From Aculops lycopersici (Eukaryota; Arthropoda; Arachnida; Trombidiformes; Eriophyidae): a DNA stretch of 43,016 nucleotides. The notes beneath the pieces were generated by a model that saw nothing but the letters and a program-made list of their open reading frames with translations, had not been told where the DNA came from and did no database searches. Both the position numbers and the translations under genes were made by a program. Of the stretch, positions 18,073 to 29,798 are shown piece by piece; position 1 is the stretch's first letter; each line of letters starts with the position of its first letter. The stretch spans positions 8,603,131 through 8,646,146 of the forward strand of contig WNKI01000002.1 in the NCBI GenBank assembly GCA_015350385.1, read 5' to 3'.

Positions 18073-19464
18073 ATGGAGAGCGAAGACTTCACCATGATCA
18101 ACCACCTGCAAGACGTAAGTTGCCAAACATTAATGGAGTCGCCAGCAAGAGTTTTGGCAGAAACAAATGAAGCAAATTGGATCAGTGGTAGTAACAATGA
18201 ATATTCCAATCTCAAAACAGCAACAAACTTAAATCCAAAATCCAAAACATCAGACAAAAGAAGAGCACTCATCACTGGAGTCAATGGACAGGTTGGCTCG
18301 TATTTGGCCGAGTTATTGTTGAGTAAAAACTATCAAGTTCATGGAATGATTCGAAGAGAATCCTGCCTGAACAACAACAGTCTGTTGCATTTGTTCGAGG
18401 ATAAAGTACAAAGAACAAGCAAGAATTTTCATTTACATTACGGAGATCTAACGGACAGTAACTCGTTGTATAAATTAATATCCGAAATAAAACCCCACGA
18501 GGTTTATAACTTGGCCGCCCAAAGTCATGTCAAGATTTCCTTTGATATGGCCGAGATGACGGGCGACACCAATGCACTGGGCACCTTGAGATTATTGGAG
18601 GCAATCCGGAGATACGAGCTAATGGTAAGGGAATTTGCGGTTGGTGATAAGGACAACAAGAAAAATAGAAATAGAAACCAAAAGTTTCTCGACGATTATG
18701 ACCATCAAGACCAAGACATGAAACTAGAGGCGAATGCAATGTTATCGCATACAAGGGATACAATAGAGAAGATTCCAACAAGAATCAAGTTTTATCAAGC
18801 ATCCACAAGTGAACTCTATGGCGGCTCCTTCAACCAAATACCCCAAGACGAACAAACTCCCTTCTACCCCAAATCTCCATATGCTTGCTCGAAGTTATAT
18901 GCTCACTCTATTGTGGTCAACTACCGCGAGTCTTACAAGATGTTTGCCTTGAACGGAATCCTATTCAATCACGAAAGTCCCAGGAGAGGTCAAAATTTTG
19001 TGACTCGCAAGATAACACGTGCAGTGGCCGAAATCAAACTTGGCCGGCGACAATACTTCGAGCTTGGCGCTCTAGACTCGCGCCGAGATTGGGGCCATGC
19101 TAGAGACTACGCGGTGGCCATGTGGTTGATGTTGCAACGCGATGAGCCTCGCGACTATGTGGTAGCTAGTGGAGAGTCCCGTTCAGTGAGAGATTTTGTA
19201 CAGGAAGCATTTCGGATCATCGGAGTTAAAATCAGGTGGTCGGGTGCTGGCCTCAAGGAGCTCGGCTACGACACTGCAAATGGACAGGTGCGAGTTATGG
19301 TTAGCGAGAAGTATTTCAGACCATCCGAAGTCGACCACCTGTTGGGTGATTCAAGTTTAGCGCGACGCGAACTCGGCTGGCGACCGAAGACCAGTTTCCA
19401 AGCCTTGGTCGAGGAAATGGTCCTGGCAGATATTGAACTACTGAAGAGAGATGCGAGCGCTTGA
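18073..19464 (+). CDS. GMDS: GDP-mannose 4,6-dehydratase
   Basis: 463 codons from an ATG in good context (AAAATGG). From residue 63 on it follows GMDS closely: Rossmann motif ITGVNGQVGSYLAE (67-80), LHYGDLTDS, YNLAAQSHVKISFD, FYQASTSELYG, the YxxxK pair in SPYACSKLY (Tyr270, Lys274), GILFNHESPRRGQNFVTRKI, RRDWGHARDY and FRPSEVDHLLGD. The enzyme turns GDP-mannose into GDP-4-keto-6-deoxymannose, the first step to GDP-fucose, in the cytosol. Oddities: a 60-residue polar N-terminal extension; Val where relatives have Asp in GQDGSY; and an extra 49 codons (185-233, Lys/Asn/Asp-rich) that could be an in-frame intron. Divergent from EB1; the 3' UTR is extremely short. Confidence 0.96.
   Translation: MESEDFTMINHLQDVSCQTLMESPARVLAETNEANWISGSNNEYSNLKTATNLNPKSKTSDKRRALITGVNGQVGSYLAELLLSKNYQVHGMIRRESCLNNNSLLHLFEDKVQRTSKNFHLHYGDLTDSNSLYKLISEIKPHEVYNLAAQSHVKISFDMAEMTGDTNALGTLRLLEAIRRYELMVREFAVGDKDNKKNRNRNQKFLDDYDHQDQDMKLEANAMLSHTRDTIEKIPTRIKFYQASTSELYGGSFNQIPQDEQTPFYPKSPYACSKLYAHSIVVNYRESYKMFALNGILFNHESPRRGQNFVTRKITRAVAEIKLGRRQYFELGALDSRRDWGHARDYAVAMWLMLQRDEPRDYVVASGESRSVRDFVQEAFRIIGVKIRWSGAGLKELGYDTANGQVRVMVSEKYFRPSEVDHLLGDSSLARRELGWRPKTSFQALVEEMVLADIELLKRDASA
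18625..18771 (+). other. Possible in-frame 147-nt intron inside GMDS
   Basis: The segment starts with GTAAGG right after an ATG codon and can end at GAGAAG before ATT, both in phase 0. Its removal would bring LLEAIRRYELM next to IPTRIKFYQAST, close to the spacing in human GMDS. It is a multiple of three without stops, and no pyrimidine tract precedes the acceptor, so a translated insertion is equally possible. Confidence 0.4.
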
Positions 19465-19903
19465 CTCATTCTCAAGAATAAAATTTCATGTTGAACCTCC
19501 AAGGTTCAAAGTCTTTATTTGCAAAGACTTGTATAGATTCGAAATATCAAACTAAGTAGACAAATGATTTGATCAGTATCTTTTCTCATTCACTAAACCT
19601 CGATTCGGAAACCCTTCTCGAGTGGCTGGTTTTGGATTGTTGATAAGACACGGGGTAGTTGGTAGTTATATTCGAGCCTCATGGTTGTCGAGAAAATGCT
19701 TGATAACCCAGAACAATAACCAAATTTGATCTCATTGATCAATATGCGGAGACTAAATGGTTATTACTTAATCTCAATTGGGTCCATGAGGCGCCCGAAG
19801 ACCTGATGTGATTAGAGCTTGGTGTACATCGGCTGACTGTGATATACTTGTGTTGTATGTATAAAATGGATGCACAATGAGATCAAGAATATGACAATCA
19901 AGA
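19465..19903. other. GMDS 3' flank
   Basis: After the poly(A) signal the sequence is plain and holds no gene. It ends abruptly at copy B of the 1.27-kb repeat. Confidence 0.5.
19477..19482 (+). terminator. Poly(A) signal of GMDS
   Basis: AATAAA begins 13 nt after the TGA stop, implying a 3' UTR of only some tens of bases. Confidence 0.7.
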
Positions 19904-21176
19904 CCGCACCAGGATATCTTGATCCGATCCGAAGTTATACCTTAAACACTCCTTTCGGTGATTTGGGGTTCCAGAGAGATTTCGGCATTTTCCCGAACTG
20001 AAAAAACCGTTTCTTAACACACTGATCTAGCCCCGCAGAACCGTCGACGAATGGTCCCCTCTACTCATCTGGTACGCTCCAGGACCCCTCTACCACCTAG
20101 CGACCTAGATCGTATTGGACCTCCTCAAGAAATAGGTACAGCATACAATGTAGTCGGATTCGATCCGCATGATTGCTCTGTATACAATGAAAAAAACCGT
20201 TCCTAGATGACACTTGTATTGCAAAAGTTATGCAAGTTACAGTAAAAATGACCCCTGCAAACGTCTCAGAAGCATGATTCTGAGCTTCCGGTTGCGTCGG
20301 CATCATGCAATTGCTCATAGTTTTCGAGATATAGATGTTTTTAAAAGTATTTTTTCTCCAGAATCTGAGTCGATGGCCAAACAAAGGTTTAGAGAGAAAA
20401 CTTGAATCACAAGTAGCTCATATCGCTTTCACGGGTCCAAAGGTAATAGGATGGGGCCTCTGGTAGCTCGAGTTGCAAGGGTTTGGGTGGCTCTTGCAGG
20501 GCATCCCCGGATCGAAAAAGAGTATGCCAAACAGGACTCTTTCGGGGATTTGTGGATACATCAACAGTTCGACTTTTATGGTCGTCGGAGAGATTTCGGG
20601 CCCGAATAACAATGCTCTCAGCCACATCCCGGCCTGTTGAGAAATCTCAACCAAATTCACACCAGAGACTCACACAATCACGATACATCCCTTGAGGGGA
20701 TCAAAAGTACAGTCGCTTCTCGATTGCGCCAAAGATCACGACACCTGATGATGCACGAGGGGTCTTGTTTGAGAGTCTAGAGATAAGGTATCCGTCTGAA
20801 CCTCTTACAGCGTGTTGCCTGCCAATTATCCGATGATTTTTAGGTATCACGGACTAGAAATTTGATGAGACCGAAAGCGGGCACCCTCAAGTGTCACGAG
20901 AGGTGCAAAATCTATTTATTAACACAAAATCGTTAATTTCAAGATTATTCCCTCGAAACTTTCCACAGATGTTCCTGAAGTAACTGCACATTCACTTAGC
21001 AAGTCGATTTTAGTGCCACTACCTTCTTTCTTGCATTATTGAGTCTCACGATGCTACATGGGAGGCCCAACAAGTGGTTCATATTCGTGGGTAGCTCACA
21101 TGAGATTTGGCATACATCAACCTACATATCTAGTCGGCATTTCATCGTATCATCACTTTAATACATTCAAAGATAA
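19904..21176. repeat. Unclassified 1.27-kb dispersed repeat, copy B
   Basis: Same orientation as copy A. The first part (19912-20804) is identical to A by eye. From 20805 to about 20870 the copies differ at about 14 sites; beyond that there are about 8 scattered differences to the end at 21176. It lies in the tail-to-tail spacer between GMDS and cut, about 330 bp after the cut stop codon. Confidence 0.95.
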
Positions 21177-21508
21177 GTCTAAGTTCTAGGCTATATATTA
21201 TAAATAGTAAACTTCTTATATATCGATATAATACGACGGAATCTTAATTACACTACGAATAAGCTCTCATTGCACATCTATTGAGAAGACCCGAAAATTA
21301 AAATCGGCTGAGGAGACGTGATCAAGCAAATTTATAAGTCAATATAATCAATTGTATTCTTTTATTCATTTAGTAATCTAATAATAATTAATAATTTAAA
21401 TTTCTCCTACAGGAAGAGGGAGCTAAGAATGTGATTTGAAGAAAAAAGTTGCCATTTTAGTCTAGGCTAGTTGAGCTGTGTAATTGAATCTCAACAATAA
21501 TAAGCTAA
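21177..21508 (-). other. 3' UTR region of cut; no homeodomain coding seen
   Basis: AT-rich, stop-rich on the minus strand. I looked in all frames for the WFxNxR recognition-helix signature and did not find it. The cut poly(A) signal lies at 21361. Confidence 0.6.
21361..21366 (-). terminator. Poly(A) signal of cut
   Basis: AATAAA on the minus strand, about 143 nt past the stop, supporting a real transcript end here. Confidence 0.55.
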
Positions 21509-24170
21509 TTAGCGCTTGATTCTCTTGGCCTCGCGCCTCTCGTTCTTCAACGATTGCAGCTTGTCTATGTTGGACTTGTCATTGAGCCACAGGTGCATTC
21601 TAATGAACGGCTCGCGTCCTTTGATCGACAACATATGCCAGGGTTTCGGTTTCGATAGGAGCTCACTAACTGACCCTTGGCTCAGGCCCAACACAACCTC
21701 ACCAAAGATCTTCTGGCCTAAATTATGGGCCATTAAGGTTTCCTTGATTCTAGTTGTGATGGTTGGGGTATCTAAATCTGCCGTTAGGGCAGCCATTTCG
21801 TAGACTGCACTATTTTGTGCAAACAATGGGTTATTGTCCTGGTTGTTGGAATTGTTGTCGTTGCCAAGTGATGAGTTGTTGTTATTGTTAATATTATTGT
21901 TGTTGTTACTATTCAATAAGTGCGATGGCGACGAGGAGGCAGTTAGATGGCTAGAGGAGCGACTAGAGGTGGAGCTCGCCGAAGAGCTTGGCGACATCAT
22001 CGAGTTGTAGCCGCCCACCTGTTGTTGTTGTTGTTGCTGCTGCTGCTGATGTTGACCCTCAATCTTGACACCGGAAATCGGCGACCGACGGTCCAGCTCG
22101 TCGTGGTCTTCGTTGTCCTCGTCGACTCCATCGTGTTCCATCTGATCAATGTTATCCAAATCGCCGTGGATTGAGCTTGACGCCGAGATTGGCGACCTCG
22201 AGCAATCGAGCTTCTGGTTACCTGTTATCAATTTTGATCCATCGATTCCCGCTCCCCCCAACGGCGCGCTAAAGAGATTCAGGCCACCTGTTGCTGCGCC
22301 TCTTCGGTGGTGCTGCGGCTGCTGCTGGGAGGCTGAGTTGAGAAATGGATGCAGTAAATTTTGTTGCTGCGTCAGGTGGGCGAGGGAGGCCGGAAACTTG
22401 TCGCTCAAGTGGCCACCACCAGTTGATTGCGAGTTGTCATTAAGGGATCCATCCTGGGAGCTTCCCGTTTGGTTGGCCGCAACCGCAGCGGCGGCTAGCG
22501 AGCTGAGGAAGGAATTGGTCGCCGTGTTGATGGTTTGAGTTCCACCAAGAGACGAGGTAGTTGGTGAGAGATCCAAAATGTCGGCCACACTGAGTAAAGC
22601 TTCGCGCATTGACTTTAGTGCATCACTTTGATTATCAGCTTGCTGCTGGTTACCTTGCTGTTGACCTTGCTGTTGCTGCTGCTGTTGTTGAGCCGCTTGG
22701 CTTAAGCTGGCTAGGAGGTGCAATAATTGTGGCGCAGTCTGTGCATTCAATCCACCGGAAGCAGGTGGTTGGGGCGAGTTGCTGTTGGTTATTGAGGAGC
22801 CTTGCTGCTGCTGTTGAGCTGCAACCGCTAGACTCGCGAGGTAAGGCGTTAGGTTGTTATTGCCATTATTTTGCTTTTGCTGCTGCTGCTGCTGTTGTTG
22901 CTGGAGGGATAGGGCGGCGGCCATGGTGGCTGGCGACAAGTGGCCCATGGAGTTTTGTTGCTGTTGTTGCTGTTGGGCGGCGAGTGAGGCGGCCAGGTGC
23001 TGGTGTCTCAGGTGGTTGGCCGCCACATGGTGCTGCGCCGAGTTGGCGAGACCGAGCTGATGGTTGAGTTGGGCCATTGAGTTTAAATGATGCTGCTGTT
23101 GCTGCTGGTGTTGAGATTGACCTAAATTCAGGTTGGCCTGACTAACTGCTGCAAGTGAGCCGAGGGAACCCAAAGCGCCCGGTGGCACGCCGGCAAGGGA
23201 GGGACTTGAGCCCAGCTGACTCAGTAGACTAGCTTGACTCATTGAGGTGAATGGCGAGCCGGTTAGGAGAGGATTTCCTCCTGCGGTGGTGGCAACGTGA
23301 TGCATTGCAAGTCCACCCATCGGACCCACGCCCACTCCCGATGAACCCGGAAGTCCCATACCGGAGGCTGGGCCGGCGCCAATGGCGGAGCCCCCGGGGG
23401 CGCCACCGGCACCACCGAAAGCGGCGGCCGCCGCTGCAGCCGCATTAACTCCTGCCATAAAACCACCCGTTCGCATCAACTTCTCAGGTGCAATCTTGTA
23501 CTGCGAAGCTACCAACTTGTGCACCGCATTCTCGTCCTCGAGAAACATCTTCATCCTAATGAATGGCTCGCGGCCCTTTTGTGTTAACATGTGCCAGGGT
23601 TTCGGTCTTGCCAACAAGTCGGACACGGAACCCTGCGACAAACCCAAGACGGATTCGCCAAACAAGCGCTGGCTAATGGAGTATTGACTGAGCTGATCCT
23701 TGACCTTCTTGACAATGTCCTCGGTGTGCAGGTTGCTATAGGCATCAAATTGTTGCTGAGTAATGGGAGGTAAGACGGCCTTTGTGCTTCGCTGTTGCGG
23801 TGTCTGGATTGGCGGCAAGCTCGACTGACTCAATAGGGAGTTTGTGATTGATTGCATTCGTTGGAGGGGCGACGAGGCTGAGGCTAGCTCGTTGGCTTGA
23901 TCGCAAGGTCCCATCAGCGACGAGGGAGGCGGTGGGGGTGCGCCATTACCCGACGACGATGGATGGTGGTTCAACTGGGAGGCAAGACCAATGGACGACG
24001 AGGTGGATGTTGCTGACGAGCTCGACAGGTGGTGGTTGAGGCTCGAGGGATTGCTGGGTAGCTGCTGGTTGCTTGGTGGTTGTGTTGAAGGTGGTGGTGG
24101 GATCTGGTTCAGGTGGTTGGTCAGTTGAGGCAACTGGTGGTTGTGGAGTTGATTTTGGTTGTTGAGTCTA

Positions 24171-24201
<31 letters not shown>

Positions 24202-26437
24202 GAGAATCTTGGTTAAGTTGCTCCTGTTGGTTCATTTGATGCGATTGCTGCAGGTTGCTGAGATGCTGGCTTAGGTGTTGAGATGCTAAACTAGATTGAG
24301 ATTGTTGCTGTTGTTGAGTTTGATGCTGAGGTAATTGTTGCTGTTGAGATTGAGGTAAATGTTGAGACTGATGCTGTTGCTGTTGCGAGGCCGCGGCGGC
24401 CGCGGCCGCCATGGCCGCAGCAGCAAGTAGTTGTTGGTGAGTTTCATGCAACGACTGGGCGCTAGGTGGCGTTGCGGAGCCAGCCTGCTGCTGGTCCACC
24501 AAACTTCCCATTGAGGAACTCGAGTCTTCATTATGATTATTCGGCTGGTGGTTGGCTAGTCGCGAGTAGGCGCTTGAGTGGTCCAAGTTGGCTCCTCCAC
24601 TTCCGGTTCCGGCGCCGTGCTGCTTGGCCAGCGCGGCCATTGCGGCGCCCATGGCGCTGCCAACACCGGGGCTGGCTCCTGCCGAACCGGAAGTTTGCAT
24701 TTGGGCGAAGCAGGATTGCATTAGTTGTTGCATAATTGCGCTTGCAGCGGCCGCCTGTTGCTGTTGCTGCTGCTCTTGGTCTTGCTGTTGTGATCCATTT
24801 AATGAGTTGTTCTCCAAATTGGATGCCGACGACGACCTGGCGGCTGCTGCGGCCAGCAAGCTGCCCAACTGCTCACCTAGCTGGTGGTTGCTCGAGCCCA
24901 TTGCGGCGGCGGCGGCGGCGGCGGCGGCCGCTGCAGCTGCCGCGGCAGCCTGTTGCTGCTGATGATGCACCGTGGGTCCAATTGGCGGCTGGCCACCTGG
25001 ACACGCGCCGCCCTTGCGCAACACCATCGACTTGAGCATCTGAATGCAGGTATCGTCTGCGGCCCAAGCATGCATTTTCCTATACGAATCCCTCCCCTTT
25101 TCGGTGAGCTTATCCCAAGGCTTTGGTTTCGACAGTAACTCGCTCACTGTTCCCTGCGATAAACCAAGAACGTATTTGGCAAACAAACGTTGGCCAATGT
25201 TGTGGGTCGAGAGTAGCTCACGAACGCATCTACTAATGCTTGAGGTGTTTAAATTTTCATTCATATGCTTCTCAACGTTCAACCTCAAATACTCCTGCAA
25301 TTTCTCATAGGGAATCGCGGCTACATTGTGCGGCCTATGAGATGCGGCGGAGGTGGTGGTGGTGTTGGTTGTTGGTATGGTCATTGAGGTACCTGTGCCT
25401 GATGTTGTCATAGTTTGCAGTGATTGCGTCATCAGCGACAGACCGCCACCTGTTGGGGGCGAGCTCGACGAGAGCGAGTTGAAATTGTAACTATCGTTCG
25501 CTTGCAATTGCATCTTGCTGCTGCTGCTATCTGTTGTTGCTGTTATATTTAAGTTGTTGTTGTCTTTGCTCTGAGTTGATAATAATTGTGACGCTCGCGA
25601 CTCAGATAGTTTCATGAGATTGTTGAATTGATCGGCCACCTGTTTGCTAGTTACAGTTATATTGCCAATACTAGATGGCGACTGCGACCTAGAGTTTTGG
25701 CTGCTGCCGCCCGATTGTTGGTCGCTATGGTTTGAAGTAATTTTACTTGCGCTTATACTTGTCTTCGTTGTTGATGAGCCACTTTCTTTTAGTGCAGACA
25801 ATTTGCTCGCGTGTCTCTCGAGCAATTGATCCAGATTGAAAGTTGACTTGCCGGAAGTGGAGGCAAGTTGATCAAAATTTTGGTTTGCCGCTTGACTTGA
25901 TTGCTCTTGAGCCTTTTGAGTTAACAAGTTAAAGATATTTGAAAATTCATTCCTCAACAGGGAAACCTCTAGCTTGAGATCAGTGCAGTCCAATTCTCGT
26001 CTATTGAGCGATGATTTCAACTCATGCACTTCGCGCTCCCGATCAATTAGACTCAATTTCAACACTCTAATTGGCTCATCCTCGTCTTCAATCAGCTCAA
26101 TCGATGGCCTGAACTCTTGCTCAATGTGTTCCTCGCCTAATTGCTGCTGTTGCTCTTCCTCTACTTCCTCCTCCTCGGCTTCAATCAAATTATCATCCAC
26201 CACCTGTTGATGATTGTTCTCTTGTACATTCAAAAAGGCTTCAGGTGATTCCTCGTCGTCGTCGTCGTCGTCGCAACCACCTGTTGTCTCTATTTGAGCT
26301 TGCTCCTCCCCTAGTTCCCTCGTCGTCTCCTGTTGCTTAGTTTCAGATAACTCAAATTCCGTTGCAAATTCTGAATGCCGCTCAGGTGCAACTATATCTT
26401 CAATATTATCCTCGTCAAGCTGTGAGTTTGTCGACCT
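21509..26437 (-). CDS. cut: cut/CUX transcription factor, large 3' exon with three CUT domains and no homeodomain
   Basis: An open frame of 1642 codons to a TAA. CUT domains lie at about 396-475, 903-978 and 1555-1642, each with the (V)LGLSQG(S/T)VS(D/E)LL(A/S)(R/K)PKPW core. Three CUT domains define the CUX/cut family, whose members bind DNA and specify cell identity (in flies, sensory organs and wing margin). The frame ends EAKRIKR-stop exactly at the end of CUT3, where relatives continue into a homeodomain. Between domains the protein is rich in poly-Gln, poly-Ala, Asn, Ser and His. Residues 105-170 or so look like the end of the cut coiled coil. The first in-frame ATG is deep inside (about codon 275), so the 5' end must be spliced: acceptors CAG|AGG (used here, 26437) and CAG|CTT (26419) both fit phase 0. 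The missing N-terminal exons lie to the right, in or beyond the window. Confidence 0.95.
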
Positions 26438-27854
26438 CTGATTTAATCATCGATTAAACGTTAATTATAATGATAGTTTTCGTTGTTGTTATGTCAATTT
26501 TAATTGTAATAAAAGTAACAGTTTTCGGGCGATGATCACGGGTTTTCGTGTTGTGTGATTGGTTTTGTTTCAGTTTAGTTTTATGTTGGTAAGTGTTTTG
26601 AGGATTAGATCATAGAGTTGAGTTTGTGGTTAGTTTGTGTGTGTGTCTGGTGATCTGATTTCAGTGTGTTTTGATCTGTGTAAATCTAGCTTATATGAAA
26701 ATTAATGTTGCTACTACTCTTATTTATGCCAATGCTGCTGCTGCTGCTACTACTACAACAACAACTACTACTACAATGACAAAAGATCACTTGTTGCTGA
26801 ACAAAATTTGGGTCACTCGCTTTTTAGTTGGTTGTAAAAATGTGTAGCTGTAAATGCGATTATGTTCACCAAATTGATGATGACGATTCAGGGTATCAAA
26901 TGTATAATAATTGACTATGCTAATATGGCGGCCAACCAATTCTAGCTATAATAAGAATGATAAGAGAGAAGGCGTAGATGAGGGAGAGAGTGAATCGAAT
27001 CAAGTGAGCAGCAGCAGCAGCAGCAGCATTATCAGCCTCAGCCTTTGCTTTAGCAGCATCAGCGGTTGCTCCGTTGGCTTCAATTGACTCCTCCTCTCGC
27101 TGCAATAGCAACGACAGTGAGTCCACTAACTAATAGTAGCAATATTGACAGCCAGTCCAAAAGAGCAGCGCCTCACAATGGCCACTTCAGTTGCAGCGGC
27201 ACTGATCGACGGGAAATGCGCGTCTCAAGTGCGCAGCAGTAGAAATTTCGAAGCTGCTGCTCTTTCTCAAAACTCGAAGGATACAGAAGTCTGCCTCCTT
27301 CTCTGCTGGTCAATCAAACTTGCTGTCGATTGATTGCGCGCGCATCTTTTTGTTTTGCTCGCCAAAAAGTTACCACTAAAGCTACGCTGCCAGTCTATAC
27401 GAACAATCCACTTCTTTCACCCGAGATAGAGTCAACAGGTTGCCGCACCTGAAGGTCGATGACAAGCATTGAAATTGCCAACTATAGACGCGAGATGCGA
27501 CTGATGCAAATGGCAATCGCATTGGTCGAACGAAACAGGTAACAATCTGCTATTGTGCCAAGCGCTCGATTATTTTGTGGCCGCACCCTAAGCTGGAAAG
27601 GGCGAAAATCGAATCCATTCATTGGATAGCATCGGCGACTTTTCGCGACCAATTTCTTTTTCAGTTGGAAAAAGTCAAATGAATCTACCTTTACCTGTAT
27701 TTTTACATTAACCGACTTTGTTTGCTGCTGCTGTCGTCGTCGTCGCAATCACAACAACAACCACAAAAATCTCATTCAACTTAGTCTATCAAATCCACAG
27801 AATCACACCGAATCACAGCGACAACTTCAGTTGTCATTGTGATTCTAAGTGTCG

Positions 27855-27878
27855 TCTCTCTCTCTCTCTCTCTCTCTC
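27855..27878. repeat. (TC)n microsatellite
   Basis: Twelve perfect dinucleotide units. Confidence 0.95.
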
Positions 27879-29756
27879 GGCGCAAGCACCTGAAAACGAT
27901 TGGCACGCCCATTTCCAGTCAGTGGTGGTTTAATTTGGGCGCCGGAAATGGAGAGTTCGCGCGTCAATTGTGTGTCTGTGTGTCCAATTCAATGTCTATT
28001 TTTGCTGCCAGATTGCAATTGTGGCATCAGTAGAAATAGCAGCAGCAGCAGCAAACAAAATCACTCATTGTACACAATCGCAATCACAATCAATTGGTGG
28101 GCGAAGTCAGCAGTTAACATTGGAACGATGAACTGGGAAATGGACAACAACGCAACTTGTTGATTTGACTCGTCGTCATCGTCGCATTGCCACTGGTGCC
28201 ATGAAAAGGTAAGCGATCGAGCGAGCCAATTTCCATGTGTCGAGTCCATTTCAAGTCCAAGTTCAGCTTATATTTTTGCCTCACTTTTGCCTCGCTGTCA
28301 TCGCGCTTCAGTTGCGGCATCAACTTGACGAGGTGACTACAACATGTTCATTGTTGTCGCAATTCAACGGCGTTTACGATGATGACTGCTGATGGTTGAA
28401 CGTCGCGATGATCGATGAGCTCGAGGAGATTTTCTGTGAGTCTCTTGGCTGATGATACTCGAAGGCAAGAAGAGGAAATGGATCCAAAAAGTTGAGATTT
28501 TTAGAGGGAAAAAATAAAATTTGTTGCTCCCTATTGAATTTTCGATCAAGAGTGGATCTATTTTTTGCTTTCCCTCTCTCTCTCGCTATCGCTTTTGACT
28601 TGTCTTGGTCATCGACCTGATTGGTCAAAGAAAGCGCGCAACGTTGCGTTAATTTGCCAAACAAACGAACGCGAGCAATCAGCCGCGAGATTCTCACGAA
28701 GAGATAGCAACGGGCGAGCGGAAATGGTTGACATTAGCGCTGGACGGTGGACAGGAAATCTCGGTAGAGAAAAATCGTCGGGGGGAAGCGTAACAGTTTT
28801 TTGTAGCTCATCATTTGGTTACGACGATGCGTAAGTTGGAGAGACTTTTACCTACTCAACTATAACTCCACAACCGCGCCGACTGCAGCGACGAGTTTTA
28901 GGTAGTAATTAGCTTGCGGCAAACAGGAAATGCGCGCGCCAAGTGAGCAGCAGACGAAGTGGCGGTTGTGTTGTGGCTGCAATTCAGATTTGCGCTCACT
29001 CGATCGGAGGGGGCGAGTGGCGAGCGTTCAAGTCGCGACTTCATCTCTTTGTTGTGTCATGCCATCTAAAAATTTGACTCGCTTGCTGCTACTGGACAAT
29101 CGCGCATCTGGAGCAAACACACAAGCAACTTGACCACGACGACCACTGCAACTTTGAATGCAAAGACGGCAGAAACGAAGACAAAGACCAAGATGAAAAT
29201 TGATACCGAGATGCAGAGGACAAAGTTCAAGTGGACAGCCGCCGCCGCCGACTAAAATTATTTTTATGCACTCTCCTTATCCACTCGCTCGGCCTCTTGA
29301 TTTGGCGACAAATAAAACATAAACTTTGATTGACTTTATCTGCAAGCTTCAAAAAGTTTGTTACTAGGTTCAAATGAAACGACTACCAAAAGCAACGAAA
29401 ACTTCTCCTGTTTGAGAGAGAAAATAAACAACAAACAAAAGTGATGATGATGATGATGATAGTATAGAGAGAAGAGTAATTGCTCAGTTTGCGTAGCGCG
29501 CAAGTCAATGAATGAATCGGCAATAAATTCTAACGGAAACTCAAGCTGACGAAATTATCATGAAGGAGAGTAGATTTACTTGTTGTTCATCTTGCAGTCA
29601 ATCAGTCAGTCAGTCAGAGTCGGTTGGTCAGTTGGTTGGTCAGTTTCCGCCATCACGTTTATCGCGAGCGCAAATCTGTCGCTACTTTGCGTTTCATAGT
29701 CCCGAAATCAGTCAGTCAATGCGACGACGACGACGAGAATGATTGACCACTCACTT

Positions 29757-29757
<1 letters not shown>

Positions 29758-29797
<40 letters not shown>
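29758..29797. repeat. (CT)20 microsatellite
   Basis: Forty bases of uninterrupted CT, the longest dinucleotide tract in the window. GAGA-type tracts can bind GAGA factor, which is inference only. Confidence 0.97.
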
Positions 29798-29798
<1 letters not shown>

